53,317 nucleotides of DNA, from the NCBI GenBank assembly GCA_027489875.1, contig JAIXZE010000430.1, positions 1-53,317 on the forward strand, written 5' to 3'. Each line of letters begins with the position of its first letter. Within the stretch, counting starts at the first letter, position 1. The DNA comes from Verrucomicrobiales bacterium. Its GTDB lineage: Bacteria; Verrucomicrobiota; Verrucomicrobiia; Limisphaerales; UBA9464. The notes beneath the pieces are model-generated. The model saw nothing but the letters and a program-made list of their open reading frames with translations, did not search any database and was not told the DNA's origin. Positions 16,662 to 25,754 of the stretch are shown piece by piece. Position numbers and translations under genes: made by a program.

Positions 16662-17723
16662 CTAGGACATCGGCTGGAACTTGGAAGCCGGAAGTTGGAA
16701 CGACGTCCTGCAAGCTCTCGCAACAAGCCCAACCTTCGAACGGAGGCCCACGGAACGATTCCATGCGAGCGGTGAGGAAAAGTACCGGAACACGTGCGAG
16801 AGCCGAAGTGGCACCGAATGCCGGTGCACCCAGAACCAACGGTAACTCAATCCATCGGTCCAGACGTGGTCATCGAGTCGGCCGTGCCGACGGTTGGCTT
16901 CCATCAACCGCCGAAACCATTCCGAAATCCCGAGCAAGCGCTGCTCGGGCAATTCCGGAGGCCATGCAGAGATCGCTTCGTGGAGGACAAGGTCCCGCTC
17001 GGTGGGAGCTATCGACAAAAGCTCGCCAAGCAAGCGGGTCCAGACCCGATTTCTTTCCTGAAGGCTCAATCCGGACTTCCGCGCCGTATGAGTGACTTGC
17101 TGCGGATGCCGGCGGTATCGCGTCACAATATCCTGAAGATTCATGAACTGGGCGCGCGAGACCCATCGGCTCCATAGATCATAATCAGCGGCCATGCGGA
17201 ACGAAGAGTCGTACGCTTCCCGGTTTTCCGGAAGGAGACTTGCCCGGTAGAGCACCGTAGGATCAAAAAGTGGGCTTTCGAAGGTCATCCGACCCCGTAT
17301 TTCGGCGTCGGTTGGCGGCAACACTTCAAACTGTCCGTCGCCCTCTCCTCCATCCCACGTCTCAATCCCGCCTCCACAGACCGTCACCGAGGGATTCCGA
17401 TCAACGGCGGCCATCTGGAGCGAGAGACGATTTGGGAGCTGAATGTCATCGGCATCAGCAATGGCGATCCATTCGCCCTGCGCTTCCCGCAAAGCAGCAT
17501 TGCGCGCGGCGGAAAACCCCTGATTCCTTTGCGAAATGACGCGCACCCGAGGATCGGTAGCTGCGAGCGCCTTCAACCTCTCCAAGGTCCCATCCGTGGA
17601 GCCGTCGTTCACGACGATCAACTCCCGGATCGGATAGGTCTGGCCAAGCACACTGCGGACCGCAGCCTCAATGAATGGTTCCGCGTTGAACGCGGCCATG
17701 ATCACACTAACAGACCTGTTCAT
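16662..17723 (-). CDS. Glycosyltransferase family 2
   Basis: The 353-residue protein starts at ATG 17723 (MNRSVSVIMAAFNAEPFIEAA). The GT-A nucleotide-sugar fold is shown by VSVIMAAFNAE, VNDGSTDGT and AIADADDIQLPNRLS, the last carrying the metal-binding DxD-type acidic cluster. Residues of about 200-350 form a variable C-terminal region. The last residues (FQLPASKFQPMS) come from a low-complexity DNA repeat (16672-16701), so the natural C-terminus may have been extended. It probably adds a sugar to a lipid-linked polysaccharide repeat at the cytoplasmic membrane. It lies 23 bp upstream of alaS in the same direction and marks the left edge of the polysaccharide region. Confidence 0.88.
   Translation of the reverse strand: MNRSVSVIMAAFNAEPFIEAAVRSVLGQTYPIRELIVVNDGSTDGTLERLKALAATDPRVRVISQRNQGFSAARNAALREAQGEWIAIADADDIQLPNRLSLQMAAVDRNPSVTVCGGGIETWDGGEGDGQFEVLPPTDAEIRGRMTFESPLFDPTVLYRASLLPENREAYDSSFRMAADYDLWSRWVSRAQFMNLQDIVTRYRRHPQQVTHTARKSGLSLQERNRVWTRLLGELLSIAPTERDLVLHEAISAWPPELPEQRLLGISEWFRRLMEANRRHGRLDDHVWTDGLSYRWFWVHRHSVPLRLSHVFRYFSSPLAWNRSVGLRSKVGLVARACRTSFQLPASKFQPMS
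16672..16701. repeat. Low-complexity TTGGAA-rich repeat at the gene end
   Basis: GGCTGGAACTTGGAAGCCGG followed by AAGTTGGAAC consists of short, slightly varying units (TGGAAC, TTGGAAGC, GGAAGTTGGAAC). It lies at the 3' end of the glycosyltransferase gene next to alaS. A comparable CCCAG-rich stretch occurs at 49600-49628. Both look like replication-slippage repeats. Confidence 0.5.
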
Positions 17724-17922
17724 CTTTTGGGGATCGCATGACTCGGCAGCAGTAACGGTCAAATGACTCGCGCTGAGATGGGATCGGAAACTCCATTCCT
17801 GCATCCGTTCCAGCCAAATCCGTGGGACCACTCCGACAGCCCCGACGCAACACGCTGGCCGGATGCTTCAACCAATCTGCCGGGGAAATCAATGACCCAA
17901 ATGCAAGGGCCCGGAAGGAGGA

Positions 17923-18056
17923 ATGCTTGTCGACACTGCCCCGAATGAAATGGGGTGGAGACGTCCTCGTCGCGCTTCAAAAGCGGTTCACATGGCGAAG
18001 AGGACATCGTCGCCCCGAAAACATCCCTTCAGGCGGCACTGTCAGGATGCGGCCCG
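17923..18056. repeat. Palindromic element, near full-length diverged copy
   Basis: The left end TGTCGACACTGCC and right end GGCACTGTCAGGATGCGGCC are degenerate forms of the 18-bp terminal repeat. The arms are GGAGACGTCCTCGTCGC and GGCGAAGAGGACATCGTCGCC. At 134 bp it has the same length as the complete copy at 153-286. It lies in the 463-bp divergent gap between the family 2 glycosyltransferase and the ATP-grasp gene. I see no other gene in that gap. Confidence 0.75.
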
Positions 18057-18186
18057 GCGGGACCGCTCAAGTGCGACAACACCGAGGCAATGCCGGAGCG
18101 AAAAGGCTTAACGGCTTGAATCAGTCACAAGGTTCGGGTCAGCGTGACGTCATTCGTGGAAAGCGTGGCAAGACCTGATCGCACGC

Positions 18187-19173
18187 ATGCAACTTATGCA
18201 GAAACACCGCTTCAAGTCTGGCTGGCCGACGGTCCTCATCGGAGGGGCGGGAACCGGAACCGCCTACGGCATCATGACGGCCATCCGCAGGGTCTTCTCA
18301 CAGAACGTCCGCATTGTTGGCATCGATGTGAATCCGCCGGAAATGGTCACAGCCAGCCTGATCTGCGATACACTCGTGCAAGTTCCCTACGCAAACTCAC
18401 CGGAGTTTGGACGGCACCTCTCCGGCATCATCGAAGACCAGAAGATCGATGCGTTCCTGCCACTGCTACCAGGTGAGATCCAGGCATCTTTGGCTTTGGC
18501 ACAATCTTCGCGAGGCGAAAGCCCACTTGAATTCCTGACGGGGTCCCAAGAGCTCGCAAGGCTCTCCATCGACAAGCTCTCCATGGCGCAGTGGCTGGAC
18601 GCGAACAACCTTCCGACGCCGAGGACAACCAATCCAGGTGGGAGTCCCAAGGGTGAGGCGCTCTTCTTGAAACCACGCGCCGGGACCGGCAGCCATGGTG
18701 CCCGAAAGGTGACACCTGACGAACTGGAGAGGCTGCTGCCGTCGCTGGGTCCTGACTGGATTGTTCAGGAGATCTGTGGTGGGCAGGAAGTGACGGTGGA
18801 TGCATTTCATGACCCGTTGAACCACTTCTTCCGCGCCGTTGCACGCGATCGTCTGGAGGTGAAAAGCGGCGTATCGACAAAATGCCGCGTGCGCGAGGAT
18901 GCCGAGCTGGAAGCACTCGCCCATCAACTGGCAACCAAGCTGAATGTGTCGGGTGCCTTCTGTTTTCAGGTACTCGGGAGTCCAGGGGGTTGGCGCATCA
19001 TTGACGTGAACTCACGCCCGGGTGCAGGCACAGCCATCTCTGCGGCCTGCGGGAACGATTTCGCCGCAGCACTGATCGCCCGATGGCTTCAATCGGACTA
19101 CACAACGCTGTTTGAGCGCCTTGCCGTCCCAACAATAGTCACGCGACAGTACACCGAATTCCGGATGAACTGA
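18187..19173 (+). CDS. ATP-grasp domain protein
   Basis: The 328-residue protein has a pre-ATP-grasp Rossmann-like N-terminus (TVLIGGAGTGTAYGIM, VGIDVNPPEM) like carbamoyl-phosphate-synthase-type ATP-grasp enzymes. An ATP-grasp domain follows, with FLKPRAGTGSHGARKV (ATP-binding lysine and glycine loop), WIVQEICGGQEVTVDAF and the Mg-binding IIDVNSRPGAGTAIS. Such enzymes join a carboxylate to an amine or another nucleophile via an acyl-phosphate. The substrate is unknown. It starts an apparent operon: the HAD gene begins 3 bp after its stop codon, followed by a methyltransferase and an FdtA-like cupin. This suggests modification of a sugar or glycan with a carboxylated group. Confidence 0.85.
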   Translation: MQLMQKHRFKSGWPTVLIGGAGTGTAYGIMTAIRRVFSQNVRIVGIDVNPPEMVTASLICDTLVQVPYANSPEFGRHLSGIIEDQKIDAFLPLLPGEIQASLALAQSSRGESPLEFLTGSQELARLSIDKLSMAQWLDANNLPTPRTTNPGGSPKGEALFLKPRAGTGSHGARKVTPDELERLLPSLGPDWIVQEICGGQEVTVDAFHDPLNHFFRAVARDRLEVKSGVSTKCRVREDAELEALAHQLATKLNVSGAFCFQVLGSPGGWRIIDVNSRPGAGTAISAACGNDFAAALIARWLQSDYTTLFERLAVPTIVTRQYTEFRMN

Positions 19174-19176
19174 CCC

Positions 19177-19788
19177 ATGGCCATCATCGCACTCGATCTC
19201 GATGGGACTCTGCTCACTTGTGAGCCACGTCAAAGCGCCGTCCTCTGGGCGGCCTGCGTGCGAAATAGAGCAACGATTGGCATCGCGGAGGTCTGGCAAC
19301 TCAAGAGGTCCGGAAAGAGCACGCTCGACGCGATGCAAAAACTCGGGATGCCTGCGCCCTGCGCATCGCGGATCTCCTCCGATTGGATGGCGATGATCGA
19401 ACAGCCACAATGGCTCGCACTGGACTCAGTGCTCCCGGGTGTCCGCAAATGGATGGATGCAGTGAAGGCATCGGGAGGCCAACTCCAGTTGATCACCGCT
19501 CGCCGTCGTCCAGAATTTCTTCGCCCACAACTCCGAATTCTCGGCCTGGAATCCCTCTTCTCGTGGATTCACTGCGTTTCCGAAGGCTCCATCTCCAAGG
19601 CCAAGGCCGACTGCCTCCAACTCACGGGTGCCCACCTCTTCATCGGGGATACGGAATCAGACGCTTTGGCCGCCCGAACCGTAGGTTGTGCCTTCGCAGC
19701 GGTAGCAACGGGACAGAGAAGCGAAGAGTTCCTGCGGGAGGTAGTCGGAGGACGAATCCACACTTCTCTGGCCGACGTCGATTGGTAG
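19177..19788 (+). CDS. HAD-family hydrolase
   Basis: The 203-residue protein carries the four HAD motifs: nucleophile DLDGT (residues 6-10), LITA for motif II, a lysine in SKAKADC for motif III, and GDTESDALAA for motif IV. A small alpha-helical cap sits between motifs I and II, as in subfamily I phosphatases such as phosphoglycolate phosphatase. The predicted reaction is phosphate-ester hydrolysis in the cytoplasm. It lies 3 bp after the ATP-grasp gene, so the two are probably translationally coupled and act in one pathway. Substrate unknown. Confidence 0.85.
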   Translation: MAIIALDLDGTLLTCEPRQSAVLWAACVRNRATIGIAEVWQLKRSGKSTLDAMQKLGMPAPCASRISSDWMAMIEQPQWLALDSVLPGVRKWMDAVKASGGQLQLITARRRPEFLRPQLRILGLESLFSWIHCVSEGSISKAKADCLQLTGAHLFIGDTESDALAARTVGCAFAAVATGQRSEEFLREVVGGRIHTSLADVDW

Positions 19789-19827
19789 AAGCTCGCTTGC
19801 GCCCGGAAGATTGATGATCATTTCACG

Positions 19828-20541
19828 GTGAACACTGCATCTGAAACAAACCGTCTGGAGGGCGTTGCAGCAGACTCTTGGTATCTTCAGGGGGTTGCTC
19901 CTCGAACCATCGAGTACAGTGGACGCATTTTCGCCCGTCACCTCCGCCGGGGGACAATCCTCGAACTGGGCCCCGCCGAAGGCTCGATGACGACGTATTT
20001 GGAACCCTTCGCTGTGGGTCTTACCTTGGTGGATGGTGCAGAAACATTCTGCGCCCTCCTCCGGTCCAGGTTTCCACAGGCTGAGGTGATCCATTCGCTG
20101 TTCGAAGAATACACCCCTGACAAAGCCTTCGATTCCATCGTCCTCGGCCACGTGCTCGAGCACGTGCTCGATCCGGTCGCGCTGCTGCGGCAGATCCGCG
20201 GATGGCTCGCACCGGGCGGACGGATCTACGCAGCGGTCCCCAACTCGAATTCAATCCACCGCCAGGCGGCGGTCCTAATGGGCCTCCTGCCAACGGAGGA
20301 AACCCTGAATCCCACCGATATCCACCATGGCCACCGCAGGGTCTATAACCCCCAAACCTTCCGGGGCGATTTCCTCAAAGCCGGACTCAAGATAGAGGTC
20401 AACGGGGGCTACTGGCTGAAGCCAGTTTCCAACAGCCAGTTGGAGCATTCGTGGACACCCCCCATGCTGGACGCGTTCATGGCGCTCGGGGAGAGGTATC
20501 CCGACATCGCCGCAGAACTCTACATCATCGCCACCGCCTAA
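19828..20541 (+). CDS. Class I SAM-dependent methyltransferase
   Basis: The 237-residue protein begins at GTG 19828; no in-frame ATG precedes it. The SAM-binding motif I is TILELGPAEGSMTTYL, the acidic residue after strand beta2 is in LVDGAE, and motifs II/III are VLGHVLEHVLDPVALL and APGGRIYAAVPN. The C-terminal part contains IHHGHRRVYNPQTF, as in the Methyltransf_11/23 proteins of polysaccharide loci. It probably methylates a sugar hydroxyl or carboxyl group during glycan synthesis. It lies 39 bp after the HAD gene and 15 bp before the cupin gene. Confidence 0.86.
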   Translation: MNTASETNRLEGVAADSWYLQGVAPRTIEYSGRIFARHLRRGTILELGPAEGSMTTYLEPFAVGLTLVDGAETFCALLRSRFPQAEVIHSLFEEYTPDKAFDSIVLGHVLEHVLDPVALLRQIRGWLAPGGRIYAAVPNSNSIHRQAAVLMGLLPTEETLNPTDIHHGHRRVYNPQTFRGDFLKAGLKIEVNGGYWLKPVSNSQLEHSWTPPMLDAFMALGERYPDIAAELYIIATA

Positions 20542-20556
20542 ACGCACCTCTCCCCA

Positions 20557-20976
20557 ATGGGCATAGCCACCATCAACGACTGCCGCGTCATCGAGTTCCC
20601 AAAGATCTCCGATCCACGGGGGAGCCTCACATTCATCGAGAGTACACAGACGGTACCCTTCGAGATCCGTCGTGTCTATTACCTCTATGATATTCCTGGC
20701 GGGGCGGAGCGCGGAGGCCACGCGCACAAGCAATTGTTTCAGGTCATCATCGCCATCGCCGGAAGCTTCGACATCGTCGTGGATGACGGCAGGGAGAAGC
20801 GCTTGCACCACCTGAACCGATCCTTCCGAGGTTTGCTCCTGACTCCGATGATCTGGCGCGAAATCGGCAACTTCTCCTCCGGTGCCGTCTGCCTGGTCCT
20901 GGCATCCGAGCATTACTCAGAAGCCGACTATATCCGAAGCTATGAGGAATTCATCCATGCTGCGAGCACTCCATGA
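20557..20976 (+). CDS. fdtA: FdtA/QdtA-type sugar 3,4-ketoisomerase (cupin)
   Basis: The 139-residue single-domain cupin matches the WxcM/FdtA family, which isomerises dTDP-4-keto-6-deoxy-D-glucose to the 3-keto sugar. Signatures are FPKISDPRGSLTFIE, RRVYYLYDIPGGAERGGHAHK with the catalytic histidines, and VVDDGREKRLHHLN. In known loci it is followed by a DegT-type aminotransferase that aminates C3 to give 3-amino-3,6-dideoxyhexoses. A suitable aminotransferase lies 2.6 kb downstream. The genes that make the dTDP-4-keto-6-deoxyglucose precursor (rmlA, rmlB) are not in the window. Confidence 0.88.
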   Translation: MGIATINDCRVIEFPKISDPRGSLTFIESTQTVPFEIRRVYYLYDIPGGAERGGHAHKQLFQVIIAIAGSFDIVVDDGREKRLHHLNRSFRGLLLTPMIWREIGNFSSGAVCLVLASEHYSEADYIRSYEEFIHAASTP

Positions 20977-21243
20977 TTGTTTACGGATCACGTCCGAGAC
21001 CCGGTGTTCATGCTCCGTAATGCGACGCGGAATAGTACGTGGCGTCTGACGGCTTCAAATCCACGCATCCTGTTGTCCGCATGCCGGTTTCCCATCAGGA
21101 GATGAAGGCAACCATGAGCTTCGAGGGCACCATGCATCACCGATGGTCGTGCACGAGGGTTCCCATTCAGATCGAAGGTTGGACTGATTCGACAGATCAG
21201 CCGCCCTCGTCCCTGACCAAGGCTTAACAGCTGTGCGCTTCGG

Positions 21244-22203
21244 TCAATTCGGAGCGTCGCGGACGTCCAACCCCCTTTGCAGGCGTGAGGTCCGGGTAAG
21301 GCGCCCCGGCCAGAAGACACTCTGAAGAAGCTGACTCCAGGTACCCGGCATAAGGGGAGCATGCCACAGCGCATCCCTGATCCTGCGACGCGCATTCGAA
21401 AGCTGGCCCATCGCGGCGTGATGCCTCGCAAGAACAATGCACAAGTGGGCCGCCTCAACCGTGAGCCGCTTACGGTGCTTGCGCCCCCCTATCAACCCTC
21501 GAACCCGTAGAAGCGTCTCCAGATAGGCTTGGGAAACCCTCACGAAATTGGAGCTGAGTTGTGTCGAGTGAACCGTCTTGAAATAGACCGCTTCAGGAGT
21601 CCAAACGGTTCGGACAGGCCGGACGGCCGCAAGCCGAAGAAGTACACCCTGGTCAGCAACGATATCGTCCTCCCGGGTTTCCTCCCAGGCGGTGATCAGA
21701 TCCTTTCTTCCAAGCAGGGCAGAACCCAGAAACACTTTCTGTCTCAGAACCGCCCTGAGGAAGTCTTCGCCACCCATCGGCCCATCGCCTCCGACACCCG
21801 GATCGAAGTGCCGGATGAACTGTCCCGATTCCGACAACTCGTGCATCATGCCAAAGGAAGCAGAAAAGCCCACTCCACGCTGTAACGAAGCCAAATGACG
21901 CTCGATAAACTCAGGAGACAGCGAATCGTCATCCCCAAGGATCGAGACAAAGTCCCCCCTCGCCTGGCGAATGGCATAGTCCACATTCCCCCAGCAACCC
22001 ATGCGGGTAGAATGGAAGTGAACTCGGAGACGAGAGTCGGAGATTGATTCGATGGCAGCGCGACAAGACTCGGGCCCAGGGTCGTCGGCGACGACGACTT
22101 CAAGATCCTGGAATGTCTGGCTCAACGCCGAGCGGATGGCCCTCCGGAGCATCCCCGGACGGGAGTACGATGGGATTAGGATACTGACCAAGGGAGGTTT
22201 CAT
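21244..22203 (-). CDS. Glycosyltransferase family 2 (paralogue A)
   Basis: The 319-residue protein starts at ATG 22203 (MKPPLVSILIPSYSRPGMLRR). The long in-frame extension upstream is antisense to the neighbouring promoter region and is rejected. GT-A motifs are LVSILIPSYSR, VVVADDPGPESC and FVSILGDDDSLSPEFI, with the DDD metal site. The C-terminal segment LARHHAAMGQLSNARRRI and the ending SRLQRGLD are shared with the divergent gene at 22433-23419, so the two are paralogues. Probably cytoplasmic, membrane-associated polysaccharide assembly. Confidence 0.87.
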   Translation of the reverse strand: MKPPLVSILIPSYSRPGMLRRAIRSALSQTFQDLEVVVADDPGPESCRAAIESISDSRLRVHFHSTRMGCWGNVDYAIRQARGDFVSILGDDDSLSPEFIERHLASLQRGVGFSASFGMMHELSESGQFIRHFDPGVGGDGPMGGEDFLRAVLRQKVFLGSALLGRKDLITAWEETREDDIVADQGVLLRLAAVRPVRTVWTPEAVYFKTVHSTQLSSNFVRVSQAYLETLLRVRGLIGGRKHRKRLTVEAAHLCIVLARHHAAMGQLSNARRRIRDALWHAPLMPGTWSQLLQSVFWPGRLTRTSRLQRGLDVRDAPN

Positions 22204-22432
22204 CGACGTTGTTACCGCAGATCCAGCGGCGAAGTCATAGAAGCGCACTCCTTCGGATTCAAGCCACCTTTGGTGCTCGTCCCACGGCCAACGGGCACCG
22301 GCTACGCCCCGCGTATGTGAGGACTCCCTAAAGTCCTGAAGCCCAAGTGAACCGGCTCCAGAGTGGACGCCCTTGGACGGAAATTCTTGGTTGAATCCAA
22401 TGTTGGTTGCCCCCAGAACGGCTGCCTTGGAA

Positions 22433-23419
22433 ATGACCTCAGCTGGAAAGCGCCCGCTCGTCAGTGTTCTGATTGCCTCGTACAACAGGGCTGAACTCCT
22501 GTGCGCCTCCATCCGCAGTGCCTTGGATCAGGGCGGCGAGGAGGTGGAGGTGGTGGTTTCAGACGATGCGAGCCCGGACGATTCCGTCCAACGTGCCTCC
22601 GCCATCGGCGACCATCGAGTCCGTGTGACACGTCATCCAGTCAATGTCGGCGTCTGGCAGAACTTCGCCTCCGCCCTCGCGCAAGCCCGAGGAGATTTCG
22701 TTGTCTTTCTCGGCGATGACGACTTCCTGAGTCCGGGGTTCGTTGCGGCCCATCTCGCAGTCTTCAGCCGCCACCCATCGTTGTCCGCCGTTTTCTGCCT
22801 GCTGGAGGATCGGCCTGAGGATGGTTCGCCCAGCATTTTTTTCACTCCGGGACTTCCGTGCGGCACCCCATCCCCAGGCCTGGCAATCGTGGATCAGATG
22901 CTTGTTGGAACCCTTTACTGCGGATCGGCAATGTTCCGTACGGAAGTGGCCCGGACTCTCTGGGCAAAGGCCCGTCCCTACGAACTGGCTGCGGACTGGG
23001 CTCTCATGATCGGGCTGGGATTGAGCCCGCGCTCCACGATTTCCGCCTGCCAAGGGTGCAAGTACATCAAGCGGGTCCATCCTGCGCGCCTGAGCTCGCG
23101 CTATCTGGAGGTGACGGAGTCCTTGATCAAGGTTTGCGAAGAAATGGCGGACTCCTGTTCGGACACCATGCTTCGCCGGCGACTGCGAGAGCGTGCGGTA
23201 ATGGAACGTATCACCCTCGCGAGACATCATGCCGCCAAGGGCGACCTTCCGCGTTGTCGGCAATTGCTGAGCCACGCAATGCTGCGAGGCCCGGGCAGCT
23301 GGGGCCTGACATCCCAATTCCTCCAGTCCTATTTCCTGGGCACACGACTGATCCGGACCGCACGGAGTCAACGTGGACTTGGATCAAGCCCTCGGCCGTT
23401 TGAAGGATGCACCATATGA
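22433..23419 (+). CDS. Glycosyltransferase family 2 (paralogue B)
   Basis: The 328-residue protein starts at ATG 22433 (MTSAGKRPLVSVLIASYNRAE). A TTG at 22373 could extend it by 20 codons, but the motif position favours the ATG. GT-A signatures are LVSVLIASYNRAELL, VVVSDDASPDDS and FVVFLGDDDFLSPGFV. The C-terminal helical region has LARHHAAKGDLPRC and ends SQRGLGSS, resembling paralogue A, which is transcribed divergently 229 bp away. The pair looks like an inverted gene duplication. It leads toward the aminotransferase operon. Confidence 0.87.
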   Translation: MTSAGKRPLVSVLIASYNRAELLCASIRSALDQGGEEVEVVVSDDASPDDSVQRASAIGDHRVRVTRHPVNVGVWQNFASALAQARGDFVVFLGDDDFLSPGFVAAHLAVFSRHPSLSAVFCLLEDRPEDGSPSIFFTPGLPCGTPSPGLAIVDQMLVGTLYCGSAMFRTEVARTLWAKARPYELAADWALMIGLGLSPRSTISACQGCKYIKRVHPARLSSRYLEVTESLIKVCEEMADSCSDTMLRRRLRERAVMERITLARHHAAKGDLPRCRQLLSHAMLRGPGSWGLTSQFLQSYFLGTRLIRTARSQRGLGSSPRPFEGCTI

Positions 23420-23596
23420 GCGGCTGAGCCCTGTACGGAAGATCCGGAAGTTTCTGGAGCGGTACGGCTGTTGACAACACGACGGGATTTGTTAGGGGAC
23501 CTCAAAGGTTGCAGCTGAATCCGACTCTGGGAGAGGATTGGACGGCATCCGTTGGGAGGTCCGACGGATATGGGTCGAGAGTATGCACCACACCGC

Positions 23597-24703
23597 ATGA
23601 TCCCATTTCTGAATCTCAAGGCGCTGAATGAGCGCCATCGATCCGATTTTCTGGAGGCAGCAGCACGGGTGTTTGATTCCGGATGGTTCATTCACGGCAA
23701 GGAACATGACGCCTTCGAGCGGGAGTTTGCAGGCTTCCACGGAGAGTGCCACGCCATCGGGGTCGCCAATGGGCTGGACGCGTTGACTCTCGTCCTCAGG
23801 GCCTGGATGCAGGCCGGCCGAATCAAAGAGGGCGACGAGGTCATCGTCCCCGCAAACACCTATATTGCATCTGTACTTGCCATTACGGAGAACCGACTCA
23901 AGCCGGTGCTGGTTGAGCCAACCCCCTCAACATACAACCTCGATCCAGGCCGACTTGCGGAAGCCCTGACCCCAAGGACCCGGGTGATCCTTCCGGTACA
24001 CCTTTACGGTCAAGCTGCCGATATGGCGGCCATCCGTGCGTTCGCCAACGCTCATGATCTCCTGATCCTTGAGGACTGCGCTCAGGCCCACGGAGCCGTT
24101 CTGGACGGCGTCCGGGTCGGACTCTGGGGAGACGCGGCCGGCTTCAGCTTTTACCCTGGCAAGAATCTCGGGGCTTTGGGCGATGGAGGAGCGATCCTGA
24201 CCCGCGACGGAGCATTGGCAGACCATCTGCGTGGCCTCCGAAATTACGGATCCAGCCTCAAATACCACAACCGTTGGCAAGGCCCCAATTCACGCCTCGA
24301 CGAGCTTCAATCGGCCTTCCTGCGCATCAAGCTGCGCTGTCTGGACTCCGACAATGCGCGCCGCCGCGAAATCTCCATGCGTTACCGGAACGAAATCCGG
24401 CATCCCACAATCGCCTTGCCGCGAGTCGCTGGTGATGAATCAACGCACGTCTGGCATCTTTTTGTCGTTCGGGTTCCGGATCGGGAGGCATTCGTGCGGC
24501 ACTTATCGGACTCCGGGGTCCAGACGGTTGTCCATTACCCAATCCCACCGCATCGCCAGGAATGCTATCCGGCACTCCACTCCCTCCAACTGCCGCTCAC
24601 GGAAGCCATCCATCGCGAGGTGGTCAGTCTACCCATAAGCCCGGTCATGGCCGATGATGAAGTGGATCGCGTGATCAACGCCTGCAATGCCTTTCGATTC
24701 TAA
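23597..24703 (+). CDS. DegT/DnrJ/EryC1/StrS-type sugar aminotransferase
   Basis: The 368-residue PLP enzyme starts at ATG 23597 ([15 protein letters not shown]). Family signatures are VGVANG-type [16 protein letters not shown], the [10 protein letters not shown] loop, the cofactor-binding D160 in [12 protein letters not shown] and the Schiff-base lysine K189 in [16 protein letters not shown]. It transfers an amino group from glutamate to a keto sugar nucleotide. Together with the nearby FdtA-like isomerase it could act as FdtB, making a 3-amino-3,6-dideoxyhexose. This pairing is inferred from the locus. The Gfo/Idh gene starts 12 bp downstream, followed by the PIG-L gene: one operon. Confidence 0.92.
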   Translation: MIPFLNLKALNERHRSDFLEAAARVFDSGWFIHGKEHDAFEREFAGFHGECHAIGVANGLDALTLVLRAWMQAGRIKEGDEVIVPANTYIASVLAITENRLKPVLVEPTPSTYNLDPGRLAEALTPRTRVILPVHLYGQAADMAAIRAFANAHDLLILEDCAQAHGAVLDGVRVGLWGDAAGFSFYPGKNLGALGDGGAILTRDGALADHLRGLRNYGSSLKYHNRWQGPNSRLDELQSAFLRIKLRCLDSDNARRREISMRYRNEIRHPTIALPRVAGDESTHVWHLFVVRVPDREAFVRHLSDSGVQTVVHYPIPPHRQECYPALHSLQLPLTEAIHREVVSLPISPVMADDEVDRVINACNAFRF

Positions 24704-24715
24704 CCCCAACACTCC

Positions 24716-25744
24716 ATGAGCAAGCTGAACGTCGGTATCATCGGATACGGCTGGGTCGCCACGGCCCACATCGCCGCCATCAACGCCACCTCCCACGCGC
24801 AGGTCACCGCGGTCTACTCGGCACGCCCACTGGATCCCGCACTCCTCGCGTCACGGCACGGACCAGGCATCCGTACGTTCGGCTCCATCGAAGCCCTGCT
24901 TGCCGATCCCACCATCGACGTCATCAGCATTTGTTCGTACCCATGGCTGCATGCCGAACACGCCCAGGCCGCCGCCAAGGCCGGGAAACACCTCATCATC
25001 GAAAAGCCACTCGCCCTGTCGTGGGATGACTGCCTCGCCGTCCGGGATGCAGTCGCCGAAGCCGGAGTCCTCACCTGCGTGTGCTTCGAGTGCCGCTATT
25101 CCGCCCAGTTCCTCTCAACACGCTCGGTGATCGACTCCGGACTCCTCGGTACGGTGCATTACGGCGAGGTCGATTATTACCACGGCATCGGACCGTGGTA
25201 CGGACAGTACCGATGGAACGTGAAGAAAGACGGGGGCGGATCCAGCCTTCTTTCTGCCGGATGCCATGCCTTGGATGCCTTGCTGCTGTGCCTGGGATCG
25301 GATGTCGCCGAAGTCCACTCCATGTCGACCAAATCGCGGAGTCCTCACTTCGCCCCGTATGAGTATGACACCAGTGCCGTTACGCTGGTGAAGTTCCGCG
25401 ACGGAAGGGTCGGGAAGACCGCCTCCATCATCGACTGCGTGCAACCCTACTACTTCCACACCCATCTGGTCGGATCCGAGGGCAGCCTGCTGGACAATCG
25501 ATTCCACTCCACCCGACTTGGCGCATTGAACAAGGGCCAATGGAGCAACCTCTCTTTCCCACTCGTGGATTCGGGCGACGTCAAGGATCACCCCTACCAG
25601 TCGCAATTCGAGGCGTTCTTCGCGGCGATTGGACGGCGTGAGGAAATGAAGCTCACCGGCCTCGCGGACGCGCTGGAAACCCACCGCGTCATTTTCGCTG
25701 CCGACGAATCCGCACGCACAGGTCGTCCGGTCACACTTCCCTGA
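24716..25744 (+). CDS. Gfo/Idh/MocA-family oxidoreductase
   Basis: The 342-residue protein has an N-terminal Rossmann fold (VGIIGYGWVATAHIAAI) and the family EKPLA motif with K97. A C-terminal alpha/beta domain includes GGGSSLLSAGCHALDALL with the usual catalytic histidine and aspartate. These enzymes oxidise or reduce a hydroxyl/keto group on sugars or sugar nucleotides with NAD(P). It stands between an aminotransferase and a PIG-L deacetylase, with gaps of 12 and 10 bp, and probably acts on the same sugar nucleotide. The exact substrate cannot be read from sequence. Confidence 0.9.
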   Translation: MSKLNVGIIGYGWVATAHIAAINATSHAQVTAVYSARPLDPALLASRHGPGIRTFGSIEALLADPTIDVISICSYPWLHAEHAQAAAKAGKHLIIEKPLALSWDDCLAVRDAVAEAGVLTCVCFECRYSAQFLSTRSVIDSGLLGTVHYGEVDYYHGIGPWYGQYRWNVKKDGGGSSLLSAGCHALDALLLCLGSDVAEVHSMSTKSRSPHFAPYEYDTSAVTLVKFRDGRVGKTASIIDCVQPYYFHTHLVGSEGSLLDNRFHSTRLGALNKGQWSNLSFPLVDSGDVKDHPYQSQFEAFFAAIGRREEMKLTGLADALETHRVIFAADESARTGRPVTLP

Positions 25745-25754
25745 GATCTTCGCC

